From positions 1 through 64,000 of the forward strand of contig CAKZQC010000042.1 in NCBI GenBank assembly GCA_937139495.1: DNA of 64,000 bases. The letters are read 5' to 3'. Made by a program: the position numbers and the translations under genes. The notes under the pieces were generated by a model. That model was not told where the DNA came from, did not search any database, and worked only from the letters and a program-made list of their open reading frames with translations. The DNA is from an uncultured Saprospiraceae bacterium (GTDB lineage Bacteria; Bacteroidota; Bacteroidia; Chitinophagales; Saprospiraceae). Shown here piece by piece: positions 8,884 through 16,440 of this stretch; within the stretch, counting starts at the first letter, position 1, and the number at the start of each line of letters is the position of its first letter.

Positions 8884-10878
8884 ATGACAAAAAATAATCA
8901 ATTTATATATACTCTTTTCATACTGCTTTTTTGCTGTTTGCCTTTGGCAATAACCGCCCAGCGTGGCACTATTCAGAAGCTCGAAAAGCAAAGTAAGCAA
9001 GCCGATAATCGCTTGACGCAAATACAAGCTTACAACCAACTAACGGAGTATTATTTAGATATGGATTTGGCGAGAGCCAACCGAAGAAATCAAGCAGCAC
9101 TACAATTGTTGGCACTGGATAGTGATTCGGCTATCACTAATGTAGCGGAAAATACGATATTATGGGAAGCTAGAATAGCGACCGAAATGGGTGATTTGGA
9201 ACGAGCGATTGCGAAAAATAGCCATACTTTGCAATTGGCAAAAGCTAATAAAAACCAAGCGGTAACAGCTATTGCTTATGCCCAATTGGGCAAGGTGTAT
9301 AGTATGAAGGGTTACCCCAAACAAGCTACAGAATACCTCCTGAAAGCGATTAAGATAGCCGAAGAACAAAGCAATATCCAAATTCAAGTTAGTTGTTATC
9401 ACTTGGCGGCAGAAGCCTATTTGTTATTGCAAAATAATAATCAAGCCTCTTTCTTTTTGCGACAAGCAGGCGGATTGCAAAACAAGAAACAAATCAAATC
9501 TAGTCCTTTGTTTGTCCTGCATTTGGGAGCTGTTCAGTTGCAAGGGGGGGCATTGCCAGAAGCTTTGATGACCATAGAGAAAGGCTTGGAGCTAGCGAAG
9601 AAACAAAAGCAAAAAAGAACGATTGCCTATGCTTCCCTTTTGTTGGGCGATTATTACGCCGCTATGTTGGATTGGGACGAAGCGGATAACAAGTATTATA
9701 ATGCCTTGCAGCAATACCGAAAGCTAGAAGAACGTATTGGGCAGGTGCGAGCACTACAAGGTCAAGCTGCTGCTAAAGCAGCCAAAGGCGATGCCAAAAA
9801 ATCAATAGAGCTCCTCCAAGAATCGTTGGCGATGCTCCAAAATAGCAATGCCAAAATTTGCTTGCAAAATACGTATAAGCAACTATCTATTGCTTGGGCA
9901 ATGCAAAAGGATTATCAGCAATCGTTACAGTTTTATCAAAAATATACGGTTGTCAAAGATTCTATTCAAGATCTAGAAAAAGCAAGTGCCGTAGCAGATT
10001 TGCAAATAAAGCACAATGCCAAAATTCTAAAAAAAGAAAAGGAAGAGCTGGAAGAAAAAACTAAAAACCAAGCCTTGCAAATCGAATTGCGTAGCAAAGA
10101 ATTGAATATCCAACAGCTGCGGAATAATCAAAATTTTTATGTTATCGTTAGTCTGCTGAGTGTGTTGGGTTTGGCACTAATTATTGGCTTTCTTATTTTT
10201 AGACAGAATGGATTGAAATCCAAAATACGAGAAACGGAACTCGAACAACGGGCATTGCGTTCGCAAATGAACCCTCATTTTATGTTCAATTCGCTGAACT
10301 CTATCCAGAGCCTAATTGCCATTGGAGATAATGCAGCCGCTAGTATTTATTTAGCTAAATTCTCTAAATTAGTTCGCAAAATATTGCAAAACACAAGAGC
10401 GACTTATATACCGATGCAGCAAGAAATTGATTTCCTCAATAATTATATTGAACTGGAGCAAAGAAGGTTCAAGGAGGCGTTTGATTTTGAGGTAGATGCC
10501 GACCAAATCGAAGATGCTCATTTCGTAATGATTCCGCCATTGGTCATTCAGCCGTTTATCGAAAATGCTATTATTCATGGATTGCTGCGCAAGGACGAAA
10601 AAGGAATTTTGAGAGTAATTTTTGAGGATTACAATGCTAATTTTGTCAAGTGTACGGTGCAGGACAATGGTATCGGTCGAGTGGCTGCCGCCAAATTTAA
10701 AAGCGACAAAAAGCACGAATCGCTCGGTATAAAAATTACTGAACAGCGATTGGAATATTTGACGATGAAACAGAAAAAAGAAGGGCAATTAATTCAGGTG
10801 AAAGACTTGGAAGATGCCGCAGGAAATGCGACGGGAACAGCGGTCGAAATTCTATTGCCTATTAAGTATAAGGCATAG
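8884..10878 (+). CDS. TPR-containing LytS-type sensor histidine kinase
   Basis: A 664-residue membrane sensor. It has a signal peptide (residues 1-22), tetratricopeptide repeats over about 40-370 that are predicted to face the periplasm, a coiled coil (about 375-425), one membrane helix (about 427-450), a His_kinase (LytS/YehU) dimerisation-phosphoacceptor domain with H465 in QMNPHFMFNSLNS, and a C-terminal GHKL ATPase domain with N-box MIPPLVIQPFIENAIIHG and G-box QDNGIGR. Such kinases normally signal to LytTR-type response regulators, but none is within this window. It is the last gene of the operon starting at 6792. The ligand may come from the secreted or membrane proteins encoded upstream, which is inference. 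Confidence 0.88.
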   Translation: MTKNNQFIYTLFILLFCCLPLAITAQRGTIQKLEKQSKQADNRLTQIQAYNQLTEYYLDMDLARANRRNQAALQLLALDSDSAITNVAENTILWEARIATEMGDLERAIAKNSHTLQLAKANKNQAVTAIAYAQLGKVYSMKGYPKQATEYLLKAIKIAEEQSNIQIQVSCYHLAAEAYLLLQNNNQASFFLRQAGGLQNKKQIKSSPLFVLHLGAVQLQGGALPEALMTIEKGLELAKKQKQKRTIAYASLLLGDYYAAMLDWDEADNKYYNALQQYRKLEERIGQVRALQGQAAAKAAKGDAKKSIELLQESLAMLQNSNAKICLQNTYKQLSIAWAMQKDYQQSLQFYQKYTVVKDSIQDLEKASAVADLQIKHNAKILKKEKEELEEKTKNQALQIELRSKELNIQQLRNNQNFYVIVSLLSVLGLALIIGFLIFRQNGLKSKIRETELEQRALRSQMNPHFMFNSLNSIQSLIAIGDNAAASIYLAKFSKLVRKILQNTRATYIPMQQEIDFLNNYIELEQRRFKEAFDFEVDADQIEDAHFVMIPPLVIQPFIENAIIHGLLRKDEKGILRVIFEDYNANFVKCTVQDNGIGRVAAAKFKSDKKHESLGIKITEQRLEYLTMKQKKEGQLIQVKDLEDAAGNATGTAVEILLPIKYKA

Positions 10879-10959
10879 TGCAGTCCTGCATTTGGATTTT
10901 TTGGATTGCAGGATTTAAAAAAAAAACAAATACCTTAAAAATCCCAAATGTGAATAGTA

Positions 10960-11009
10960 GTTATTGTCGGAAGTCTAGCTTCTAGTATCTAACAACAAAG
11001 CGGTCTTAT
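10960..11009 (+). repeat. Dispersed intergenic repeat, copy 2
   Basis: Second copy of the 49-base element at 3441-3489, again between convergent genes (the kinase and the Clp-like gene). The core GAAGTCTAGCTTC is itself nearly palindromic. The following bases AAAAGTGTACCTCTCTAAA also resemble the sequence after copy 1. Confidence 0.6.
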
Positions 11010-11031
11010 TTTAGAGCAAAAGTGTACCTCT

Positions 11032-13293
11032 CTAAAGTTTATTTACAACTAAAAGCCCTGCTACTATATCTAATTGCAACAGCTGATTGGTGACCTTTGA
11101 GTGCAGCAGCAACCACTTGGCGAGCGGAGCGACAATTTCATTTTCTAAGGCACGTTGTAGCGGTCTAGCACCATATCGAGCGTCAAACCCAACGGTAGTT
11201 AAGTGCTGTACTAGGGCAGGAGTGAACTCCAATTGCAAGCCCAATTTGAGGATTCCTTCTCGTTTTTGTAGTGCATGAAGCTCTAGCGTGGTAATTTGCT
11301 CAATATTTTGTTGCGAAAGCGGCTCAAATAATACAATTTGGTCAATTCGATTGACAAATTCAGGACGGAAAAACTTAGCAATAGCGGCTTCGTAGTTTTG
11401 ACCGTCCACCCCACCAAAACCTATTGAACTTCGATTGGAAGCCCCTAGATTGGACGTCATGATGATAATCGTGTTTCTGAAATTGGTCACTCGACCATAA
11501 TTATCGACCAAAATACCTTCGTCCAATACGCTCAGTAAAGCATCAAAAACAGAAGGGTCTGCTTTTTCGATTTCGTCTAATAACAAGACAGAAAAGGGAC
11601 GTTCTCTAATCTCTTGAACTAACTTGCCGACCTCGCCACCTGCCCCAATAAAACGAGCCAACTGGCTGGGGTGCTGAAACTCAGACATATCAATTCGCAC
11701 CAAAGGCGACTTTTTTTGCCCTTTGCCAAAAAAATATTCTGCCAATGCCTTGGTAGAAGCGGTTTTGCCGACGCCCGTAGGTCCTGCAAAAATCATAGTA
11801 CTAATCGGCTTTTGCGGATTATTTAATCCTGCTTTGAATATTTTGACCACATTGCAAAGGGCATCAATAGCGTGCTGTTGCCCAATAATTTGATGGCTAA
11901 AATGCGTTTGTAATTCTTCTCGGTTGAGTAGTACATCATCTTTCAGAAACAGCTCAGGCATACCTGTTTGCTGTACAAAATTATCAATCACATGACTTTT
12001 GTCAATGATTGTGCGCTCTTCTTGGAGTGCCTTGCTCACGCATTGACTCAAAAACTTGACACCCTTACCTGGGAAACTCTCGTAGGGATAATAACGAAGT
12101 AGTAAACGGTAGGTTAGTTCTACCGCTTTTTGGTCAAGCGTAATTTTTAGATTTTTTTGCGAATAAGTGCTGAACTCTTCCAATATTTTTTGCACCTTAA
12201 ATTCGGGCAATTCGTCTAAGACGACTAATTGGAAGTTTTCGACAAAACCCGGAAGCATTCGACGCATACTTTCGAGCTGGGCGGGTGTGACTTCGCCTAC
12301 TAATTGTAGTTTTCCTTCTTGCAGAAACGAAGTCATGAAAGCCGCAACGCTATCTTCTGCCCCCTCGCCCCCTGTTTGGAGTAGCTGAATGACATCAACG
12401 ACCCAAAGAATGCCGTTGGCATATTCGAGTTGAGTCAATAGTTTTTCTACTTGTTGTTGCCATTCGCCCAAGTATTTGGCTCTAGCGGTAATCCGCTGTG
12501 CCATCAGTCGCCAAAACGTAAAATCTAAGCTATTGGATTTGCTGCCAATCTTGCGCATGGCTGCTCGCAGCACCGCACTTTTGCCTGTGCCGTGCTTGCC
12601 CACTACGAGTACATTGGAGCGAGTCGATACAATTTTGTCAATCACTTGCCCTACATACTCTTCCATTTCCCAAGCTACATCAGGAAATGCCGCCATATTT
12701 TTGCGCTCCGATTTGCTCAATGGATATTGTTCCGCCAATGCTTTAAGCTCTTGGTAGGTATTGTTCATTTGCCAACCATTATCATAGTTGTAATCTCTTG
12801 AATAATTAACTTTGAGGGATACTTCGTCTAGTTGCGGACGAATGCCTGTCATCATTTTGTAGATTTGTTCAGGCGTTTTTTTGTTGAGAATATTGCTCCC
12901 AAAGTTCTGTACTAAAGAAGGAAGTAGTTTACTATCGTAATAATAAAATTGCTCGCCCAAAAGTGGCAAGTGACAGCAAAAGTTCCCCTCATCTGTCGCA
13001 CCATAAATTGCCTCCACAGGTACTTTGATGGTTTGGCTACTCGGAAACGATTTGTTGTTGGAACGCATGATGGGGCGCACCTTTATCTCGAAGGTTTTGA
13101 GTCGAAATTCCTCAAAAGGAGTATAAGGAAAATCGTCGTATTTTTTGTATGTTTTTTTGAGGTAAGTCGCTAGGGTGGACTTGACATTTTTGAGGTCTTT
13201 ATCTACAATCTGATAATTGGAACCCACCAAGATACCAAGTACCGTTTCTGGTGTGAGTTGAAAATAGAGGAGGGGGTAGGTTAATTTTTCCAT
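11032..13293 (-). CDS. ClpA/ClpC-like double AAA+ unfoldase with a degenerate first ATPase module
   Basis: A 753-residue protein with the two-ring layout of Clp/Hsp100 chaperones, which unfold proteins by threading them through a hexamer. Residues 1-190 do not look like a Clp N domain and are unrecognised. AAA-1 has Walker A GKHGTGKS (232-239), but Walker B reads LWVVDV (296-301), so the catalytic Glu is Val, and the usual arginine-finger stretch is altered (PGFVENFQ). AAA-2 is intact: GPTGVGKT (504-511), VLLLDE (569-574), arginine finger in FRPEFVNRID (642-651) and sensor-2 GARPLQ. An IGF tripeptide at 624-626, between sensor 1 and the arginine finger, lies where ClpA and ClpC carry the ClpP-docking loop and ClpB has none. 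Partnering with ClpP is therefore plausible but inferred. Confidence 0.85.
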   Translation of the reverse strand: MEKLTYPLLYFQLTPETVLGILVGSNYQIVDKDLKNVKSTLATYLKKTYKKYDDFPYTPFEEFRLKTFEIKVRPIMRSNNKSFPSSQTIKVPVEAIYGATDEGNFCCHLPLLGEQFYYYDSKLLPSLVQNFGSNILNKKTPEQIYKMMTGIRPQLDEVSLKVNYSRDYNYDNGWQMNNTYQELKALAEQYPLSKSERKNMAAFPDVAWEMEEYVGQVIDKIVSTRSNVLVVGKHGTGKSAVLRAAMRKIGSKSNSLDFTFWRLMAQRITARAKYLGEWQQQVEKLLTQLEYANGILWVVDVIQLLQTGGEGAEDSVAAFMTSFLQEGKLQLVGEVTPAQLESMRRMLPGFVENFQLVVLDELPEFKVQKILEEFSTYSQKNLKITLDQKAVELTYRLLLRYYPYESFPGKGVKFLSQCVSKALQEERTIIDKSHVIDNFVQQTGMPELFLKDDVLLNREELQTHFSHQIIGQQHAIDALCNVVKIFKAGLNNPQKPISTMIFAGPTGVGKTASTKALAEYFFGKGQKKSPLVRIDMSEFQHPSQLARFIGAGGEVGKLVQEIRERPFSVLLLDEIEKADPSVFDALLSVLDEGILVDNYGRVTNFRNTIIIMTSNLGASNRSSIGFGGVDGQNYEAAIAKFFRPEFVNRIDQIVLFEPLSQQNIEQITTLELHALQKREGILKLGLQLEFTPALVQHLTTVGFDARYGARPLQRALENEIVAPLAKWLLLHSKVTNQLLQLDIVAGLLVVNKL

Positions 13294-13380
13294 GGAGTAT
13301 CGCTTGCTATTAGTAGTACATTGCTTCGCAATATAGGATTTTATAACAAGAACTTCAATAGACGAATATAGCCTTTTGGT

Positions 13381-13795
13381 TTACGGGCATTTTTTATTAC
13401 TTCTTTTGAATGTTTTTTGAAGCTGTCTTGTTTCGGTCACATTTACTTTTTGAGTTCTAGTGCAGCTATTCGTCCAAAATATATTTTTGCCTATTGGAGC
13501 TCTAGTAGTATTAAAGAAAAATTCTCCTATCTTTTTGGTAGCGTATACGATATATGACTGTCCTACTTGGAATACATAACCGCAATCGCGACCACCTGTA
13601 TAGATGGCTACTTGTTTTTTGGTGATTTTGCCCTTATATACTTGTGTTACTTCTAATGTATATTTATACACATAATCGGTGTATAACTGCTCTAATCGAT
13701 TAGTGGTAGGTTTCGCCTACTCGTACAGGTGACCAGTCTTGAGCAAATGAAGTAAAAGTAGTCAAATAAAAACAAAGGTTAAAAAGAGCTTTCAT
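13381..13795 (-). pseudogene. Frameshifted secreted TIMP/NTR-like protein remnant
   Basis: Reading the minus strand from the ATG at 13795 gives a signal peptide (MKALFNLCFYLTTFTSFAQ) and about 12 more residues, then a stop near 13703. A second frame, offset by one base, carries on with LEQLYTDYVYKYTLEV and includes TGGRDCGYVFQVGQSYIVYA and TNSCTRT. These are marks of the bacterial TIMP/netrin-like (NTR-fold) secreted family. The region that would normally join the two parts is also shorter than expected, so the gene probably carries a frameshift and a small deletion. A GTG at 13671 could in principle start a 96-residue cytoplasmic product, but I consider that unlikely. A single sequencing error cannot be excluded. 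Confidence 0.6.
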
Positions 13796-13839
13796 GGGAG
13801 ATGGGTTGATATGAAATATATATCATAATAATACAAAGT

Positions 13840-13872
13840 AAGCTGCACCCAACCAAAGTTCGATGCAGCTTA
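13840..13872. other. Inverted repeat downstream of the stress protein gene
   Basis: Perfect 9-bp arms TAAGCTGCA and TGCAGCTTA separated by 15 bases, between the TIMP-like remnant and the universal stress gene. It lacks a strong T-run, so it may be a secondary terminator or an RNA 3'-end stabiliser. Confidence 0.45.
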
Positions 13873-13881
13873 TTGCTATAC

Positions 13882-13909
13882 AAAAAGGACAAGAATTATA
13901 TCCTTTTTT
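13882..13909 (-). terminator. Terminator of the universal stress protein gene
   Basis: An 8-bp stem AAAAAGGA/TCCTTTTT begins two bases past the stop codon on the minus strand, and T-rich sequence follows. Confidence 0.65.
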
Positions 13910-13910
13910 A

Positions 13911-14747
13911 TTAATCTCTAAATGCCAATAATGGAATATTCTTTTTGAGTGCCAATGTTTTGGTCATACTCTTTTCTCCGAATATTTTTTCCCAAGTTGT
14001 TTGGGTGTGTTTCAATACAGAAAGTAGAGAAATGTTGTTGATTCTACAGAATACTTCCAAGCCTTCAGCTACATCCATCGCACTCCAAGAAGTGAAAGAA
14101 ACATTGACATTAGTGATTCTATCTTTTAGTAGTTTTTTGAAGGTGTCTTCTGCTACTCTGTTGACCGAACCGCTGAATTTATTGACGTGTACACAGTGGA
14201 TTTTAGAATCGGTCAGTTCTGCAATCTTAGCTAGTGTAGTCAAATAGTCAACGTCACTAGTTGTCAAGTCAGTTGCGTAAGCAATCGCCATGTTTTTTTG
14301 GAACTTAGCACCCTCAGGTACTACCAATACAGGGCAGTTTGCTTCATCTAGTACACCAACAGTATTTGTTCCTACAATATTGCGAACAGTGCTAGTTGCT
14401 CCAGTTGTACCCATGATAATCAAATCAGCTTTGTGTAGTTTGGCGTAGTTCGCTATTTCTTTGCGCTCACCATAATCTACAATGTAGGATACTTTGACCG
14501 TACTGTTTTGTTTGCCAATAGGCAATTGAGTAGCCGCTTCCAAGTGCATCGCTATTTGTTCTCTACGAGTATGTACATCTTCTTGATCTGGAGTTTGGTA
14601 ATCTTCCAACACAGTCGTCTCAGAGTGTGGCAAATAAAGGTGCATGACCATTAATTCTGCTCCAATAGAAGCAGCCAAATCATGTGCATAATAGAATCCC
14701 CAGCTAGAGGCTACCGAAAAGTCAAAAGGCACTAGTATCTTTTTCAT
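13911..14747 (-). CDS. Tandem-domain universal stress protein (UspA family)
   Basis: A 279-residue protein of two Usp domains. The first (about 1-148) opens with MKKILVPFDFS and ends with the nucleotide-binding signature G-2x-G-9x-G-T (MGTTGATSTVRNIVGTN) followed by CPVLVVP, so it probably binds ATP. The second (about 150-279) has lost the glycine-rich signature and is likely structural. Bacteroidota often carry several such tandem Usp proteins, linked to stress and redox or energy limitation. The ATG at 14747 is chosen because the domain begins exactly there; the 14 extra upstream codons are not conserved in character. A TACTTTTG sequence at 14837-14844 on the minus strand could be a -7 element. 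Confidence 0.9.
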   Translation of the reverse strand: MKKILVPFDFSVASSWGFYYAHDLAASIGAELMVMHLYLPHSETTVLEDYQTPDQEDVHTRREQIAMHLEAATQLPIGKQNSTVKVSYIVDYGERKEIANYAKLHKADLIIMGTTGATSTVRNIVGTNTVGVLDEANCPVLVVPEGAKFQKNMAIAYATDLTTSDVDYLTTLAKIAELTDSKIHCVHVNKFSGSVNRVAEDTFKKLLKDRITNVNVSFTSWSAMDVAEGLEVFCRINNISLLSVLKHTQTTWEKIFGEKSMTKTLALKKNIPLLAFRD

Positions 14748-15057
14748 CTTGCTTGTTTTTAGTAAACATTTGGTACGAACAAAATCCATAACAATGTTTG
14801 CTGTTCTTTAGAATGTGTTTCTATTTATATAACAACCAAAAGTAATGAATTGTTAAGAAAAATGATAAAAAAAAGCATTCTTTTTGGTTGTGTCTTCAAT
14901 AAAATAGGCTAAAGAGATTTTTATAATAAAAATATTTTTTTGATGGGTGAAATGTGATAAATAAGCTCTTAAAAGTTAGATGAATACATCAAGGAATTGG
15001 AATACTTTGATTAAGTAAATACAAACATTTTTTAGAAAACCATTTTTTGACTATATT
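14748..15057. other. A+T-rich divergent intergenic region
   Basis: About 310 bases between the divergent stress protein gene and the 126-residue protein gene. It contains runs of A and T and a possible minus-strand -7 element (14837-14844). No repeat, RNA gene or open frame is supported. Confidence 0.4.
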
Positions 15058-15438
15058 GTGACTCAAACAAACATACAATATATCATGCCACAGCAATATT
15101 TAGGTTTTCCGATTTCAGCCGACCTGTATCAGCGTATCCTTATTCTGCAAGAGCAGGTAGAAGCTGCCGAGAATAAAAGAAAGCACGCCTTGCAGCTTTT
15201 TCAGATAGTGAGTGATCTATCTGATGCAGGGCTGAACCACTATTTTATAGAATCGCTCAAAAAAGCCAAAATTGGCAAGATTAAATTGATGGCGGTAGAG
15301 AATGCCATTCATGTTGGCAAAAAAGCCATCTTGACGGTAGGTAAGCAAATACTGAAGGCGATGACTAGCGAGCAAATCGGCATTATCACAGGGGTGATGG
15401 TGGATTCATTGCTAGATTTGAAGAAAGAGGAGCTTTAG
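15058..15438 (+). CDS. Hypothetical protein, helical, with a hydrophobic C-terminal third
   Basis: A 126-residue protein from a GTG at 15058, or 117 residues from the ATG at 15085 (MPQQYLGFPISADLYQRI); the ATG may be the true start. Residues 24-45 look like an amphipathic helix or short coiled coil (ILILQEQVEAAENKRKHALQ). A Lys/Gly-rich, weakly hydrophobic stretch follows (GKIKLMAVENAIHVGKKAI). I do not recognise a family. The gene stands alone between a divergent stress protein gene and the sigma factor operon. Confidence 0.5.
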   Translation: MTQTNIQYIMPQQYLGFPISADLYQRILILQEQVEAAENKRKHALQLFQIVSDLSDAGLNHYFIESLKKAKIGKIKLMAVENAIHVGKKAILTVGKQILKAMTSEQIGIITGVMVDSLLDLKKEEL

Positions 15439-15710
15439 CAAAAGCGTGTGTATCTTCGATACGGAAATAGTATAGGAGATGCTTAACCTATTTATTTAGC
15501 TCAACCCACATTACTTTTCCTACAGTATCATTTCTCAAAGTAGAAAGATACTCCTACCATCAATACGATCAATAAATGAGTATTTTTTTTGATAGATTCC
15601 AACCTATTGCAACTGGGGTGCGTCTTAGGGGTATATCTATCAAATAGATAAGCTTAGTGTTAAGCGTATGTCTAAACACTAATAACTGTCTTTAATAAAA
15701 GAAAGAAAAG

Positions 15711-15902
15711 ATGAAGCTCAAAATTTCATGTATCGTATTACTCGGTTTTTTTATTGCATTCAAGCTCTATCATAGAGAAGATGCCGCTATATCTAAACTA
15801 GATACTACTGCCACCAGAAGCGTAGTAACCGCCGACAAGGCGACTGTAAGCCATTCGGCAACCCTATTGCAAAAACATTCATTGCGTGAGCAACAACATT
15901 GA
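15711..15902 (+). CDS. Small single-span membrane protein upstream of an ECF sigma factor
   Basis: A 63-residue frame with one hydrophobic N-terminal segment (KISCIVLLGFFIAFKLY) and a short Ser/Thr-rich tail. Its last 17 bases overlap the start of the sigma factor gene in another frame, and the ATG sits after an A-rich leader (GAAAGAAAAG), which favours real, coupled translation. It has no recognisable family. It could be a membrane peptide of the sigma operon, or a leader frame whose translation controls sigma synthesis. Confidence 0.45.
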   Translation: MKLKISCIVLLGFFIAFKLYHREDAAISKLDTTATRSVVTADKATVSHSATLLQKHSLREQQH

Positions 15903-16440
15903 TAAAAATAGTACCGAACAAGAATTGGTAGCAGGTTGTATCAACCAAGAACGCCAATATCAAGAATTGCTCTACCAGCGATATGCCGACCAAATGTACA
16001 CCATTTGTTTGTCGTATGCACCGAGCGAGGAGGCAGCTTGTGATATATTGCAAGAAGGTTTTATCAAGGTTTTTAGGAAAATAGATCAATTTCAGGCGAC
16101 TAGCTCGCTACACAGTTGGATACGAAAAATAGTAGTCAATACGGCACTCGATCATTATCGCAAACAAAAACGACAAGCAGAGAAAATAGATTCTTACCAG
16201 CAACTGAATGTCAATAACACCATGGTCAATAATGTACTGGATCAAATCAGTGTTAAAGAACTGATTAAGTTGGTCAATCAATTGCCTAGCAAGGCAGCTA
16301 TGGTACTCAAACTATACGCTGTGGAGGGCTACGCACACAAAGAAATAGCAGAAAAACTCAACATAACGGAAGGAACTTCCAAATCACAATTGCATAGAGC
16401 AAGAACGCTCCTCAAAAAATTATTGAGCAATCAACGATGA
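15886..16440 (+). CDS. ECF-type RNA polymerase sigma factor
   Basis: A 184-residue group 4 sigma factor. Region 2 covers about residues 25-95, with YADQMYTICLSYAPSEEAACDILQEGFIKVFRKIDQF and the -10-recognition stretch LHSWIRKIVVNTALDHYRK. Region 4 covers about 122-182, with the helix-turn-helix LKLYAVEGYAHKEIAEKLNITEGTSKSQLHRAR. The start is a GTG at 15886 inside the end of the small upstream frame. The stop overlaps the next gene, an anti-sigma-like membrane protein, by four bases (ATGA). This arrangement of coupled sigma and antagonist genes is typical of envelope-signal regulons. Confidence 0.92.
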   Translation: MSNNIDKNSTEQELVAGCINQERQYQELLYQRYADQMYTICLSYAPSEEAACDILQEGFIKVFRKIDQFQATSSLHSWIRKIVVNTALDHYRKQKRQAEKIDSYQQLNVNNTMVNNVLDQISVKELIKLVNQLPSKAAMVLKLYAVEGYAHKEIAEKLNITEGTSKSQLHRARTLLKKLLSNQR

